Shown: positions 34,923-44,623, numbered from the stretch's first letter. The stretch: 64,000 nt of DNA from Qipengyuania vulgaris (GCF_009827325.1 NZ_WTYC01000002.1:186001-250000), one strand, 5' to 3'. The notes: generated from the sequence alone by a model not told the origin. Translations and numbers: made by a program.

Positions 34923-36293
34923 ATGAGCACGCGCGACACATCCGCCAAGGAAGACCCGATCATCGAGAGCCGCGACCAGCTGGTCGCTCCGATGCAGTTG
35001 GGCGAGAAACCCAAGGCGGACTGGCGCATCGGGACAGAGCACGAGAAGCTCGTCTTCAACAGATCGGACCACCGCGCCCCGTCTTACGAGGAAAAGGGCG
35101 GTATCCGCGATATCCTGCTGAGTTTACAGGAGTTCGGCTGGGAGCCCGTGGAAGAAGGCGGCAAGGTCATCGCCATGCGCGGCGAGGACGGTACTGTCAG
35201 CCTCGAGCCTGCGGGCCAGCTGGAACTTTCCGGCGCGCCGCTGGAGAATCTCCATGAAACCTGCGCGGAAACCGGCCGCCACCTCGATCAGGTGAAGCAG
35301 GTCGGAGAAGCCTGCGATGTAGGATTCCTCGGCCTCGGCATGTGGCCGGACAAGACCCGCGATGAGCTGCCCATGATGCCCAAGGGCCGATACGACATCA
35401 TGAAACGGCATATGCCGCGGGTCGGCACGCTGGGCCTCGACATGATGCTGCGGACCTGCACGATCCAGGTAAACCTCGACTATTCTTCCGAAGCCGACAT
35501 GGCGCAGAAATTCCGTACCGGTCTCGCGCTCCAGCCGCTAGCCACCGCCCTGTTCGCCAACTCGCCTTTCACCGAAGGCAAGCCGAATGGCTTTCTATCC
35601 TACCGCAGCCATATCTGGAGCGACACCGATCCACACCGCACAGGCATGCTGCCGTTCGTCTTCGAGGACGGTTTCGGCTACGAACGGTGGGTCGATTACA
35701 TGCTCGACGTACCGATGTATTTCGTCTTCCGCGACGGGAAGTATATCGATGCCGCTGGCTTTAGCTTCCGCGATTTTCTGAAGGGCGAACTGTCGGTTCT
35801 TCCGGGCGAAAAACCCACCGAAAGCGATTGGTGGGATCATCTTTCAACTGCCTTTCCCGAAGTGCGCCTGAAGAGCTTCCTTGAAATGCGCGGGGCGGAC
35901 GGCGGCCCGTGGAGCCGGATTTGCGCCCTGCCCGCCTTCTGGGTCGGACTACTTTACGAACAATCCGCGCTCGATGCGGCCTGGGACTTGGTGAAGCACT
36001 GGTCGATGGAAGAACGCGAGGAGCTGCGCAATGCGGTTCCGAAACAGGCTCTCGATGCGCCCATCCCCGGCGGCGGCAATTTGCGGGACCTCGCGAAAGA
36101 CGTCCTCAAGATCGCGCGCTCGGGGCTGACCGCCCGCGCCCGCTTCAATGCATCGGGTGACAACGAGACAGGCTTCCTCGAAACGCTCGACGAGATCGTG
36201 GCCAGTGGCAAGGTACCCGCGCAGGTCTTGCTCGACCGTTATCACGGCGAATGGGGCGGCGATATCAGCCGAGTCTACAAATACAGTTTCTGA
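34923..36293 (+). CDS. gshA: Glutamate--cysteine ligase (plant/alphaproteobacterial type)
   Basis: A 456-residue enzyme of the GCS2-like family, making gamma-glutamylcysteine, the first step to glutathione. Typical motifs: DWRIGTEHEKLVF (residues about 36-48), VSLEPAGQLELSGAP, MMLRTCTIQVNLDYSSEADM, and LEMRGADGGPWSRICALPAFWVGLLY. It is cytoplasmic. ATG at 34923 follows shortly after the rsmE stop; the longer in-frame start overlaps rsmE and is not favoured. The ABM protein gene follows by 16 bases, probably cotranscribed. gshB is not in the window. Confidence 0.95.
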   Translation: MSTRDTSAKEDPIIESRDQLVAPMQLGEKPKADWRIGTEHEKLVFNRSDHRAPSYEEKGGIRDILLSLQEFGWEPVEEGGKVIAMRGEDGTVSLEPAGQLELSGAPLENLHETCAETGRHLDQVKQVGEACDVGFLGLGMWPDKTRDELPMMPKGRYDIMKRHMPRVGTLGLDMMLRTCTIQVNLDYSSEADMAQKFRTGLALQPLATALFANSPFTEGKPNGFLSYRSHIWSDTDPHRTGMLPFVFEDGFGYERWVDYMLDVPMYFVFRDGKYIDAAGFSFRDFLKGELSVLPGEKPTESDWWDHLSTAFPEVRLKSFLEMRGADGGPWSRICALPAFWVGLLYEQSALDAAWDLVKHWSMEEREELRNAVPKQALDAPIPGGGNLRDLAKDVLKIARSGLTARARFNASGDNETGFLETLDEIVASGKVPAQVLLDRYHGEWGGDISRVYKYSF

Positions 36294-36309
36294 CTACGGG
36301 AGAGCACGG

Positions 36310-36612
36310 ATGATCCAGATTAACGGGACGATCAAGCTGGGGCGCACGATCGACGCCTCGATGCAGAAATCCCTTGTCGAGATGGTCCGCGCCAGCCGTG
36401 CCGAGGAAGGTTGCCTCGATTACAGTTTCGCGCGCGACCTTGCCAATCCCGATACGCTGGTACTGTTCGAGCGCTGGCGCGACCATGCGGCGCTGGATGC
36501 GCACGGCCAATCCGAACACATGGCGGAATTCCAGAAAGTCATGGCGGAAAACCCGCCTGCCTCGCGCGACCTCAGAGTCTACGAGACCGATGAGGGCCAG
36601 CCACTCGGCTGA
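36310..36612 (+). CDS. Antibiotic biosynthesis monooxygenase (ABM/YgiN-like) domain protein
   Basis: A 100-residue ferredoxin-like alpha+beta protein with the ABM pattern: a first strand, helix MQKSLVEMVRASRAEEGCLDYSF, strand LVLFERWRDHAALDAHGQSEHMAEF. Family members are dimeric, cofactor-free quinol monooxygenases or small detoxification enzymes; activity is unknown here. It is 16 bases behind gshA and convergent with bamB (15-base gap). ATG at 36310 follows GAGAGCACGG at correct spacing. Confidence 0.85.
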   Translation: MIQINGTIKLGRTIDASMQKSLVEMVRASRAEEGCLDYSFARDLANPDTLVLFERWRDHAALDAHGQSEHMAEFQKVMAENPPASRDLRVYETDEGQPLG

Positions 36613-36627
36613 GCCCTCGGTTGCGTC

Positions 36628-37980
36628 CTAACGGAAAGCGGTAATCCGGCCACTGTCGTCAAGCACGTAAAGCGTGTTGTTGGCAACGACCGGCGGCAGG
36701 CTGATCGGCTGTTCAAGATCGCGGAACAGCGTGGCCGAACCTTCAGCCGTGCTCACCGTGTAGATCTGACCTTCCGAATTGACCGCCCACAGGCTGCCGC
36801 CTGCGAGAACCGGACCCTGCCAGAAGATCGGATCTTCCTTGTCCTCTTCATCGCGGAAGCGCGGAAGCTGGGTCAGCCAGCGGACCTTGCCGGTGCTGCG
36901 TGCGATCGCGAGCATGCGTGCATCATCGGTCAACGCGAAAATCCAGTCACCCGCGATCGCCGGAGTCGAAATTCCCGCAACCGTGAGTTCCCATAAACGC
37001 TGGCCGGTGACGAGTTCGTAGGCCGCCATGCGGCCACCCTGACCGAGAGCGAATACTTGGCCGTTGTCGATGATCGGATCGGCGTCGATATCGCTCAGCG
37101 CACCGACCTGCGTCGAGATCGAGGTGCGCGCCAAGGCATCGGCCCACAGGCTGCGACCGTTTTCGTAGCGATAGGCAACGATTTCGCCCGAAGTATAGCC
37201 GGCCACTACGGTGCCGTTGCCAGCTGCCGGTGCGGCCACGCCGAAGACGCCGGCCATCGTGGTCGAACCCGATTCCTGCCAAACTTGCTTGCCGTCCGCT
37301 GCATTGAGAGCAAACAGCTGATTATCCTGCGACATGACGAAGACATTACCGAAAGACACCGTTGGCGAACCGCGCAGCGGGCCGCCGGGCTGAACCTTCC
37401 AGAGTTCGGCCCCGGTATCGGCATTCAGCGCGTAAACGAAGCCTGCACCATCGGTGCCGTAGAGCTTGCCGTCATCGAAGCTCACCCCGCCACCGAACGC
37501 TGAGGGACGCGTGTCGTCAGTCAGCTCGCTCTGATAGGTCCAAACTTGCGATCCGGTCTGCGCATCGAAAGCGGTGACCCGACCGTCGGCGCCAACGGCA
37601 AAGAGCTTGCCGCCGCCAACCACCGGCGCCGCGCCTAGCCGACGTTTGTTGCTTCCGCCTGCTACCTGCGCCGTAAACGCTTGCACAGGAGCCGATGCCA
37701 GTGCCAAGTGGCCATAGCTCTTGCTCGCAGTACCGCCAGCCTGGGCCCAGCTATCGTTGGCTCTTGCCGCTGGAAGCGTCACTGCGGTTCCCGCGAGGGC
37801 GGGATCGACCTTGGCGCCACTTTCGATCCGGGAAAGGATCGGCTGGCGTTCGCCGAGGGTCGGAGTGTCTTTCTTGCCATCGCCGCCGCCGAACAGGCCG
37901 CCGCTGCATGCACCGAGTGCAATCACGGAACATGCGAGGATCACGCCTCTGACGAGGGATTTAGCGTAGGTCTGGCTCAT
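36628..37980 (-). CDS. bamB: Outer membrane protein assembly factor BamB
   Basis: A 450-residue lipoprotein. The signal ends in lipobox LGAC (about residue 25). The mature part is an eight-bladed PQQ-like beta-propeller with repeated AxxG.xxW motifs such as DSWAQAGGTASKSYG, FDAQTGSQVWTYQ, LNADTGAELWKVQ and AADGKQVWQ. BamB scaffolds BamA in insertion of beta-barrel proteins. ATG at 37980 follows GGAAAA; ATG at 38001, which overlaps the upstream TPR stop (ATGA) and adds seven residues, is a real alternative. The der GTPase gene that often follows bamB is absent here. Confidence 0.93.
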   Translation of the reverse strand: MSQTYAKSLVRGVILACSVIALGACSGGLFGGGDGKKDTPTLGERQPILSRIESGAKVDPALAGTAVTLPAARANDSWAQAGGTASKSYGHLALASAPVQAFTAQVAGGSNKRRLGAAPVVGGGKLFAVGADGRVTAFDAQTGSQVWTYQSELTDDTRPSAFGGGVSFDDGKLYGTDGAGFVYALNADTGAELWKVQPGGPLRGSPTVSFGNVFVMSQDNQLFALNAADGKQVWQESGSTTMAGVFGVAAPAAGNGTVVAGYTSGEIVAYRYENGRSLWADALARTSISTQVGALSDIDADPIIDNGQVFALGQGGRMAAYELVTGQRLWELTVAGISTPAIAGDWIFALTDDARMLAIARSTGKVRWLTQLPRFRDEEDKEDPIFWQGPVLAGGSLWAVNSEGQIYTVSTAEGSATLFRDLEQPISLPPVVANNTLYVLDDSGRITAFR

Positions 37981-37997
37981 GGATTTTCCGTTTCGTG

Positions 37998-38777
37998 TCA
38001 TTCGCTGACGATTTCGGCGCCTTCGCTCCCGACGCTCTGTGTGTCGAGAATGTCCTGCACATCGTCAACCGCGTCGACGCCGAGAATACCCGCCATGTTC
38101 AGCATGCGGGCGCGCGCCGGTTCCGGCGTATTTTCATCGCGTGCGATTTCGGCAAACAATGCACCTGCTTCGCTGCGCTTGTCCTGTTCGAGATATGCGT
38201 GCGCGACCAGTTCACCGGCGCTGGCAAAGAATGGCTCGCCCGGTACCGCGAGCGGTTTCATCGCGGCAATTACCTCGGCCGGTTCCATCTGGTCGAAGCG
38301 CAGAGCGGTTCGGCGGATCAGTGCCAGATTTCGCATAACTTCCGGCGCGCTTTCGTCATCGGCAATCTCACCGAACAGGGTAGCGGCCTCTGCGGCATTG
38401 CCGCCTTCTGCGGCAATGCCGGCGCGCAGCATCTTGGCGCTGATAGCAGGCGTGCCTTGACCTTCGAAACCGGCGACCTGGGAGGACGCAGCATCGACAT
38501 TGCCCGCCTGCAGCTGGTCAAGCGCGGTAACGAGTTCCTCGCTCGACGATTCTAAAGACGATTCCTGACGGTTGTCCCAGTAAAGGTATGCGGCGAAAGC
38601 CAGCAGGCCAACGACGACCACCCCGATTAGCGGCTTGCCATAGCGGCCCATGAAGCCTTCGAGATCGCTCTGGCGCACGGCATCGTCGACTTCGCGTAGC
38701 AGTGCTTCCTGCTCTGCGGCGCTCGCCTTGGCCTTCTTCTCTTCGCGAGTGAGTGCGGTATTGGGTGTGCGTGCCAC
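37998..38777 (-). CDS. Tetratricopeptide repeat protein, YfgM-like
   Basis: A 259-residue inner-membrane protein. A charged cytoplasmic N-terminus (1-48) leads to one membrane helix (about 49-67, LIGVVVVGLLAFAAYLYW), then a periplasmic TPR_21-like domain of paired helices (about 85-235) with units such as AKMLRAGIAAEGGNAAEAATLFGEI. YfgM in E. coli is an ancillary factor of the Sec translocon and periplasmic chaperone network and lies next to bamB, as here. The two are coupled by a 4-base overlap if the longer bamB start is used. Confidence 0.9.
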   Translation of the reverse strand: MARTPNTALTREEKKAKASAAEQEALLREVDDAVRQSDLEGFMGRYGKPLIGVVVVGLLAFAAYLYWDNRQESSLESSSEELVTALDQLQAGNVDAASSQVAGFEGQGTPAISAKMLRAGIAAEGGNAAEAATLFGEIADDESAPEVMRNLALIRRTALRFDQMEPAEVIAAMKPLAVPGEPFFASAGELVAHAYLEQDKRSEAGALFAEIARDENTPEPARARMLNMAGILGVDAVDDVQDILDTQSVGSEGAEIVSE

Positions 38778-38909
38778 TGCGGCGCGGTCTCCGGTCCTTG
38801 GATATCAGGTTTGCGGGTCTTTAGGCATCGCACTTGCGAAGGGCAATGCCTTGGATACTGTGGGCCCCTGCCTGTCCCCGTTCGCGTGAATGCGTGATGA
38901 AAGCTCTTT

Positions 38910-40013
38910 TCAGAATTCCCTCTTCATGGCGCTCGAATAAAGCCGCCGGTAACTTGCAATCGCTTTTTCGCGGTCAAATTCCTGCACGGCCCGCGCTCTG
39001 TTGGCTTCCCCGATTACCTTCCGCAGGTCCTTGTCCGTGGCGAGTGCGGGAAGATTGGCGGTGAGCATGCTTTCACTCGTGCCCTGGAGCAACCATTCGC
39101 GATTGGGTTCGGCGACGGTGTCTTCCGTTCCGCCACCCCGCGAAGCAATGACAGGCAGACCCGATGCCATCGCCTGAACCAGTCTTTCCGAAGAATCTCG
39201 TACCGGATCGGGTTCGACGAAAATGTCGAAAAGGCCCAGCACCCGCGCGGGTTCCTTCACCGCACCCGGGAAGTGGACCCGATCGTTCAGCCCAAGGCGA
39301 TCGATTTCGGTCTCGACATTGCCGGTATCATGACGCTCTCCCAAGAGGATTAGGTGCCATTCTTCGCTGAGGTTGGCGAACGCTCTGACAAGTGCCGCGC
39401 TGTTTGGCGAACCGGGATTTTCAGGCCACGCACCAACCCATTTTTCGCCGGTGTGCTTGATGAGGCGAAATCCGTCCTTCTTGGGCCGGTTGGCGAAGAT
39501 CTTCGTGTCGATACCCGGAGAGATGCGCTTTACCCGGCCCATCGGCTGTTGCCAGTCAACCAGTGCCGCTTCTTCGAGCTGTTCGCCCGGTACGACGACC
39601 CCGGACGATTTGCCCAGCGCGAACCGCCGATACCATTTGCGCCGCAAGCTTCGCTGACGGTCCGGCACATATTCATGATGAACAAGAGGCGGCAGGTGCA
39701 TGGCGTCTTTGAACAGCGTGTGGGCCATGGCCACGTCGAGCGCGTCGGGTCCGTGGGTGAGCACGAGATCGAAAGGCGTCATCGCCCGAGCCAGCTTCTG
39801 CATCCGGCCGGGCAGGGGCAGGCCTACAAGACTCGGAAAGTCGCTGGCCGCTTTCAGGTAAGCGCTCTGTCGCAGTCCGACAGGTAATGCGCCATCTTCC
39901 GTGACCAGAGTGTGCCGCAGCCTGTTGCCAAAGGCGCCAATCAGCTCGACCGAGGAACGTTGAGGCAGGACATGCAGGATATGCGGCGCCAGATCGCCCT
40001 TGGCTCCGCCCAT
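38910..40013 (-). CDS. Glycosyltransferase, GT4-like (GT-B fold)
   Basis: A 367-residue protein. The C-terminal Rossmann half carries the glycosyltransferase group 1 pattern: RLGLNDRVHFPGAVKEPARVLGLFDIFVEPDPVRDSSER is the acceptor/donor binding block and LVQAMASGLPVIASRGGGTEDTV the nucleotide-sugar loop (E-x7-E-like, with Ser-Glu at its head). The N-terminal half (ILHVLPQRSSVELIGAF) is less typical. Donor and acceptor are unknown. Its start overlaps the stop of the alpha/beta hydrolase gene by one base, so the two are cotranscribed, though a functional link is not evident. Confidence 0.85.
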   Translation of the reverse strand: MGGAKGDLAPHILHVLPQRSSVELIGAFGNRLRHTLVTEDGALPVGLRQSAYLKAASDFPSLVGLPLPGRMQKLARAMTPFDLVLTHGPDALDVAMAHTLFKDAMHLPPLVHHEYVPDRQRSLRRKWYRRFALGKSSGVVVPGEQLEEAALVDWQQPMGRVKRISPGIDTKIFANRPKKDGFRLIKHTGEKWVGAWPENPGSPNSAALVRAFANLSEEWHLILLGERHDTGNVETEIDRLGLNDRVHFPGAVKEPARVLGLFDIFVEPDPVRDSSERLVQAMASGLPVIASRGGGTEDTVAEPNREWLLQGTSESMLTANLPALATDKDLRKVIGEANRARAVQEFDREKAIASYRRLYSSAMKREF

Positions 40014-40879
40014 CAGAGGTTTCCAAGCAGCGCGTCGACGGCGCTGCGCACCTCCGGCTCGTCGAGCGTCGGGGCATGTCCGGCATTCGGGACAACCACG
40101 ACGTCTGCATCCGGAGCGCGGCGCTGCATTTCGGCGAGCGTCTCTTCGCTCAGGATTGCGGAAAGTGCGCCGCGGACCAGCACCAGCGGTTTGCCGGCCA
40201 GTGCTTCAAATCCGGGCCAAAGATCGGGCGGAACGGCATTGTCGTCGGTGTCGTTGAACGGATCGGCGATCTTCATGTCGTAATCGAATGCGATCCGGCC
40301 GTTGTTGCACAGCGTCATCGAACGCTTGGCCATCCTGATCCAGTCGTTCGTGTCGAAAGAGGGGTGCGAATCGCCGTGAACTTCTTCCAGGGAACGTGCA
40401 GCGTGCATCCACGTGGGGTAGCTGCCGCCCTTGCCCAGATAGGTCTTGATCCTGTCGATCCCCTCTGGGTCCACGACCGGCCCGATATCGTTGATCACCG
40501 CCCCGGCAATCCGGGTAGGCGCGAACTGGGCAATGAGCATGGTCATCAGGCCGCCCATCGACGTGCCGATCGACACGAAGCGTTCCACATCCTCCTGCTT
40601 CAGCAGGGCCATGACATCCGCGATATAGGTCGGCACAGCATAGCTCATGCTGTCTTCCGCATAGGCGCTTTGCCCCCGGCCCCGCATGTCGGGCACGATG
40701 ACCCGGTGACCCAGCCCCGCGATATGCGGCGCCAGCGCATCGAAATCGCGGCTGTTGCGGGTAAGGCCATGCAGGCAGACGACGGGAACCTTGCCTGCGT
40801 CTCCGCCCGCATAATCGCGGAAATACAGCTCCAGCCCGTCGGGGCTTTGCCAGCTGCGTTCGCTGAATTCACTATCCAT
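40013..40879 (-). CDS. Alpha/beta hydrolase
   Basis: A 288-residue soluble hydrolase. VVCLHGLTRNSRDF gives the oxyanion His-Gly, SIGTSMGGLMTML the nucleophile Ser (G-x-S-x-G), VPDMRGRGQS the conserved loop, and VVVPNAGHAPTLDEPE the catalytic His. The substrate, probably a small ester, is unknown. ATG at 40879 begins the compact domain; the longer open frame reaches into selO antisense. It is divergent from selO by 59 bases and coupled downstream to the glycosyltransferase. Confidence 0.9.
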   Translation of the reverse strand: MDSEFSERSWQSPDGLELYFRDYAGGDAGKVPVVCLHGLTRNSRDFDALAPHIAGLGHRVIVPDMRGRGQSAYAEDSMSYAVPTYIADVMALLKQEDVERFVSIGTSMGGLMTMLIAQFAPTRIAGAVINDIGPVVDPEGIDRIKTYLGKGGSYPTWMHAARSLEEVHGDSHPSFDTNDWIRMAKRSMTLCNNGRIAFDYDMKIADPFNDTDDNAVPPDLWPGFEALAGKPLVLVRGALSAILSEETLAEMQRRAPDADVVVVPNAGHAPTLDEPEVRSAVDALLGNL

Positions 40880-40938
40880 GATTGCTCCGGTAGCGCCACT
40901 GCGTGCAAATTTCGAGAGACGACTTGCATGGATGGTGC

Positions 40939-42360
40939 ATGACCCCCATCCCATATATGATGCCCAGTCCCCCGAAGCCTTCCGAATATCGCCCCGACAC
41001 ACCGATTCAGGGGATCTCGGACTGGCTGGCAGACCCGGTCCAGTCAGCCGATTTTCCGGGTACCCAGCTGCGCTTCCGCAACGATCGCTGGGCAAAGGCT
41101 GTGGGGCTTTCAGGTTTGACCGACGAAGAATGGCTCTGCCATTTCGGTCGCTTCGAGCCGCTCGACGGCAATCTGCCCCAGCCGATCGCGCTGCGATACC
41201 ACGGGCACCAGTTCCGCGTTTACAATCCCGAGATCGGTGACGGACGCGGCTTTCTGTTTGCGCAGCTACGCGATGGCGACGACCGGCTCCTCGATCTCGG
41301 CACCAAGGGGTCCGGCCAGACCCCGTGGAGCCGCGCAGGGGACGGCAGGCTGACGCTGAAAGGCGGCGTGCGCGAGATTCTCGCCACCGAAATGCTCGAG
41401 GCACTGGGAGTTTATACTTCCAAGACCTTCAGCATCGTCGAAACGGGCGAGGAACTGGTGCGCGGCGACGAGCCCTCACCGACCCGCTCGGCCGTGATGA
41501 CCCGGCTCAGCCATGGCCATATTCGTATCGGCAGCTTCCAGCGCCTGCTCGCGCTCGAAGAAAAGGCGCATATGGAACAACTGGTCGACTATTGTCTCGC
41601 CCAGTTCCCCGGGCCTCCCCCTCCCGAAGACGCACCGGGGCGCGACGAGCCGGCCGTAAAGCTGATGCATCTGGTCGTCGAACGTCTCGCCGATCTTGCG
41701 GCAAGCTGGATGGTCGCAGGCTTCGTTCATGGCGTCCTGAACACGGACAACATGAACATCACGGGCGAAAGCTTCGACTATGGCCCTTGGCGGTTCCTGC
41801 CCAAATGGGAGCCGGGATTCACCGCCGCCTATTTCGATCATGCAGGACTATACGCCTTCGGCCGCCAGCCGGAAGCGCTGCACTGGAACTGCGGTCAGTT
41901 CGCGATCGCGCTGCGCCTCATCGCCGAATCTCCGCCGCTGATTGCCGCGATGGAGCGCTTCGGCCCGCTCTATATGGAAGCGGTCGGGCGGCGCTGGTGC
42001 TGGCGGCTGGGGATCGAGAGCAAGGGGCTTGAAGAGGACGGCAAGCTGGTCGGGGCCTGCGAGGCATCGATGGCCCAGAGCGGCGAACAGCCGGACGCCT
42101 TCTTCTATCGGCATCGCGTCGGAAAAGGCGGCGAAGGCGAACTCGGCGATCTGCTTTCGGCCTATCGTGCGGTGGTCGATAGCCATACCTATTGGGCCGA
42201 AGGTGCGCCCGAGAGCATGGTGATCGACGAAGTTGAAGCGATCTGGTCGGCGATCGCCGAGAGGGATGACTGGCAGCCGCTTCAAGGCAAGATAGCCCGC
42301 CTGCGCCGGATGGGAGATGCCCACGGCGCAGCTCCTGTTCCGTCAGGCCACACCCGCTAG
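40939..42360 (+). CDS. selO: Protein adenylyltransferase SelO
   Basis: A 473-residue pseudokinase-fold enzyme that AMPylates proteins on Ser, Thr or Tyr, linked in bacteria to oxidative stress. Family blocks: ALRYHGHQFRVYNPEIGDGRG, LDLGTKGSGQTPWSRAGDGRLTLKGGVREIL, HIRIGSFQR and GFVHGVLNTDNMNITGESFDYGPW, the last holding the catalytic Asp and metal ligands. ATG at 40939 is the best start, with later in-frame ATGs at 40957 and 40960 possible. Length is near E. coli YdiU (478). The C-terminal Cys motif of eukaryotic selenoproteins is absent. Confidence 0.95.
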   Translation: MTPIPYMMPSPPKPSEYRPDTPIQGISDWLADPVQSADFPGTQLRFRNDRWAKAVGLSGLTDEEWLCHFGRFEPLDGNLPQPIALRYHGHQFRVYNPEIGDGRGFLFAQLRDGDDRLLDLGTKGSGQTPWSRAGDGRLTLKGGVREILATEMLEALGVYTSKTFSIVETGEELVRGDEPSPTRSAVMTRLSHGHIRIGSFQRLLALEEKAHMEQLVDYCLAQFPGPPPPEDAPGRDEPAVKLMHLVVERLADLAASWMVAGFVHGVLNTDNMNITGESFDYGPWRFLPKWEPGFTAAYFDHAGLYAFGRQPEALHWNCGQFAIALRLIAESPPLIAAMERFGPLYMEAVGRRWCWRLGIESKGLEEDGKLVGACEASMAQSGEQPDAFFYRHRVGKGGEGELGDLLSAYRAVVDSHTYWAEGAPESMVIDEVEAIWSAIAERDDWQPLQGKIARLRRMGDAHGAAPVPSGHTR

Positions 42361-42437
42361 GCGCGATTTGACGCACGAAGTCAGAAAGCACATAGGCCGT
42401 TTCACCCAGGGCAACCGTTTCAAGGACAGACTATTCA

Positions 42438-43886
42438 GTGTCGGACAAGATGATTTCCACCGAACCAGCGACAGGAAACCAGATCTGGCGCGGCAAGGTC
42501 GGCAATGTGGACGATGCCCTCGAGCGTGCGCTCGCAGCGAAGCGCGCATGGGCAACCGAATCCGTGTCGCGGCGGATGGAGTTCATGCGCCGCTTTGCCA
42601 ATCAGGTGCTCAAACACGCTGAACCCTTTGCAGAACTGATTGCCAGGGAAACCGGCAAGCCCTTGTGGGAAGCGCGGACCGAAGTCGAGGCGGTCAAGAA
42701 CAAGGTCGAGATTTCGATCACGGCGTATGCCGAACGGACGGGCCAGAAAAAGCTCGACAGCGCGCTTCAGGGAAGTGCCGCGCTGCGCCACAAGCCGCAT
42801 GGCGTGATGGCGGTTCTGGGACCCTATAACTTTCCCGCGCACCTGCCCAACGGTCATATTGTCCCGGCGCTCATTGCGGGCAACGTCGTCGTGTTCAAGC
42901 CGAGTGAGAAGACGCCGGCGGTGGGCGAATTCCTGACCAAGCTGTTCCATGAAGCAGAAGTGCCGGAAGATGTTATCCAATGCGTCCATGGCGGGGCCAA
43001 TGTCGGAAAGGCTCTGGTCGCGCACCCCGATATCGACGGACTGTTGTTCACCGGGTCGGCGCCAGCGGGGATCGCCATAAACAAGAAGCTCGCGGGCGAT
43101 CCGGCCAAGATCGTCGCGCTGGAGATGGGCGGCAACAATCCTATCGTGATCCTCGATACGCCGAAGATCGAAGACGCGGCGGCGACCATCATCCAGTCCG
43201 CCTTCACCACTGCCGGGCAGCGCTGTACTGCAGCCCGCAGGCTGGTCGTGCTCGACAGTATGTACGACCAGATCGTACCTGCCGTGAAAAGCATGGCGCA
43301 GCGCCTCATCGTGGGCGAACCCTTCGCCGACCCGCAGCCCTTCATGGGTACGGTGATAGATAATGACGCGGCCGATCTCCTGCTCCAAAGCAGAGCGGCG
43401 CTTCTGGATCATGGCGGCAAGGACATCCTGGCCATGGAGCGAACGCAGGACAACCTGCCCTTCCTCACGCCCGGACTTATCGACACCACCGAAATCGACG
43501 AACGGCCGGATATCGAGCTATTCGGCCCTCTACTTCAGATCATTCGGGTGGAGGATTTCGACGAAGCCATCACCGAGGCGAACAACACACGGTACGGTCT
43601 TTCGGCCTCGCTTGTCGGTGGGAAACCCGATGATTTCGATCGCTTCTGGAGCGAAACCCGGGCCGGAATCGTGAACTGGAATCGTCCGACCAATGGCGCT
43701 TCCTCGGCCGCGCCATTCGGTGGAATTGGCCTCTCCGGAAACCACCGTCCGGCGGCCTATTACGCCGCGGACTATTGCGCTTATCCGGTTGCAAGCACCG
43801 AGATGGACCAGCCGCGAGCCAGTATTGGTGTGGGGCTGAAAGACGGTACCAAGCCTACTCGCAAGGTTAAGGACACACACAAATAA
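42438..43886 (+). CDS. astD: Succinylglutamate-semialdehyde dehydrogenase-like aldehyde dehydrogenase
   Basis: A 482-residue NAD(P)-dependent aldehyde dehydrogenase close to AstD of the arginine succinyltransferase pathway. VMAVLGPYNFPAHLPNGHIVPAL is the nucleotide entry segment, FTGSAPAG the Rossmann turn, VALEMGGNNP the general-base Glu, and TTAGQRCTAARR the catalytic Cys. The start is GTG at 42438, with AAGGA some 12 bases upstream; ATG at 42450 is an alternative. The other ast genes are not in the window, so the pathway assignment is provisional. Confidence 0.85.
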   Translation: MSDKMISTEPATGNQIWRGKVGNVDDALERALAAKRAWATESVSRRMEFMRRFANQVLKHAEPFAELIARETGKPLWEARTEVEAVKNKVEISITAYAERTGQKKLDSALQGSAALRHKPHGVMAVLGPYNFPAHLPNGHIVPALIAGNVVVFKPSEKTPAVGEFLTKLFHEAEVPEDVIQCVHGGANVGKALVAHPDIDGLLFTGSAPAGIAINKKLAGDPAKIVALEMGGNNPIVILDTPKIEDAAATIIQSAFTTAGQRCTAARRLVVLDSMYDQIVPAVKSMAQRLIVGEPFADPQPFMGTVIDNDAADLLLQSRAALLDHGGKDILAMERTQDNLPFLTPGLIDTTEIDERPDIELFGPLLQIIRVEDFDEAITEANNTRYGLSASLVGGKPDDFDRFWSETRAGIVNWNRPTNGASSAAPFGGIGLSGNHRPAAYYAADYCAYPVASTEMDQPRASIGVGLKDGTKPTRKVKDTHK

Positions 43887-43990
43887 AAAGGGCGCCGCCC
43901 GCTCCTCTTATCATGAGGATACAGACGACGCCCACTACGACCCGAAGGCCGTCTTCAAGCTACGGGTGGGCGCAGCTCGAAGCTCTTGAA

Positions 43991-44440
43991 TTATCCGCAG
44001 CGAGTGCTGGAGCGGTCGATCGAACGGCCAAGCAGTGCGCCGGCGGCTCCGCCAAGGATGGCGCCGAGCGTGCGATCCCCGCCCCGTCCGGCAACTTCAT
44101 GGCCAAGCAGTGCGCCGACTCCGGCCCCGACGAGGAGGCCTGTCGTGCCGTCATCCTTGCGGCAATAATAACGGTTGTCGCGGCCACGCCAGATGCGGGT
44201 GTCGCGGCGGACCGGCTGGCCCCAATTACGCGAGTAGCCCTGATAGTATCCGCGCGCCTGCCGGTCGCGGCCATAGTGATGACGGTGCTGGCGGTGGCGC
44301 TTATGCTCATATACCGTATCGGCCACAACTATGGTGTGCGCCTGCGATGCCCCACTGGCTGGCACGGCGGCAGAAGCAGGCATGGCGAGTGATAAGCCTG
44401 AAGCGGCGAGCGCCAGCGAGAGGGTCTTGGTCAGCTTCAT
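43991..44440 (-). CDS. Glycine-zipper 2TM domain protein, exported
   Basis: A 149-residue protein with signal peptide ending MPASA. A His/Arg/Tyr-rich central region (about 45-85; HKRHRQHRHHYGRDRQARGYYQGY) is followed by GTTGLLVGAGVGALLGHEVAG and TLGAILGGAAGALLGRSI, the paired glycine-zipper helices of the 17-kDa surface-antigen type. Such proteins sit in the outer membrane or envelope. The His-rich stretch could bind metal. ATG at 44440 is preceded by AAAGGAG at 9 bases; the adjacent GTG at 44443 is an equal-quality alternative. Confidence 0.82.
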   Translation of the reverse strand: MKLTKTLSLALAASGLSLAMPASAAVPASGASQAHTIVVADTVYEHKRHRQHRHHYGRDRQARGYYQGYSRNWGQPVRRDTRIWRGRDNRYYCRKDDGTTGLLVGAGVGALLGHEVAGRGGDRTLGAILGGAAGALLGRSIDRSSTRCG

Positions 44441-44623
44441 CACGGCAATCTCCTTTGGTCGTTTTCGACTCGTTAGTTGTTGATGCCGTTAATGATTAGA
44501 GGGCTTTTGCTGAACAGATTGCAACGGCAGTGTCAGATTTCGATTAATCGACGAGTCGTGCCGCACTGGCGGACAAGATGAGGCTTGCAGGCCAATTCAA
44601 GCGCTCGTAGGCGGCCAGTATTC

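Noticed and set aside
43886-43935. GGGC-GCC-GCCC plus T run at the end of the glycine-zipper transcript
   Set aside because: The stem is only four pairs unless distant bases are used; not convincing.
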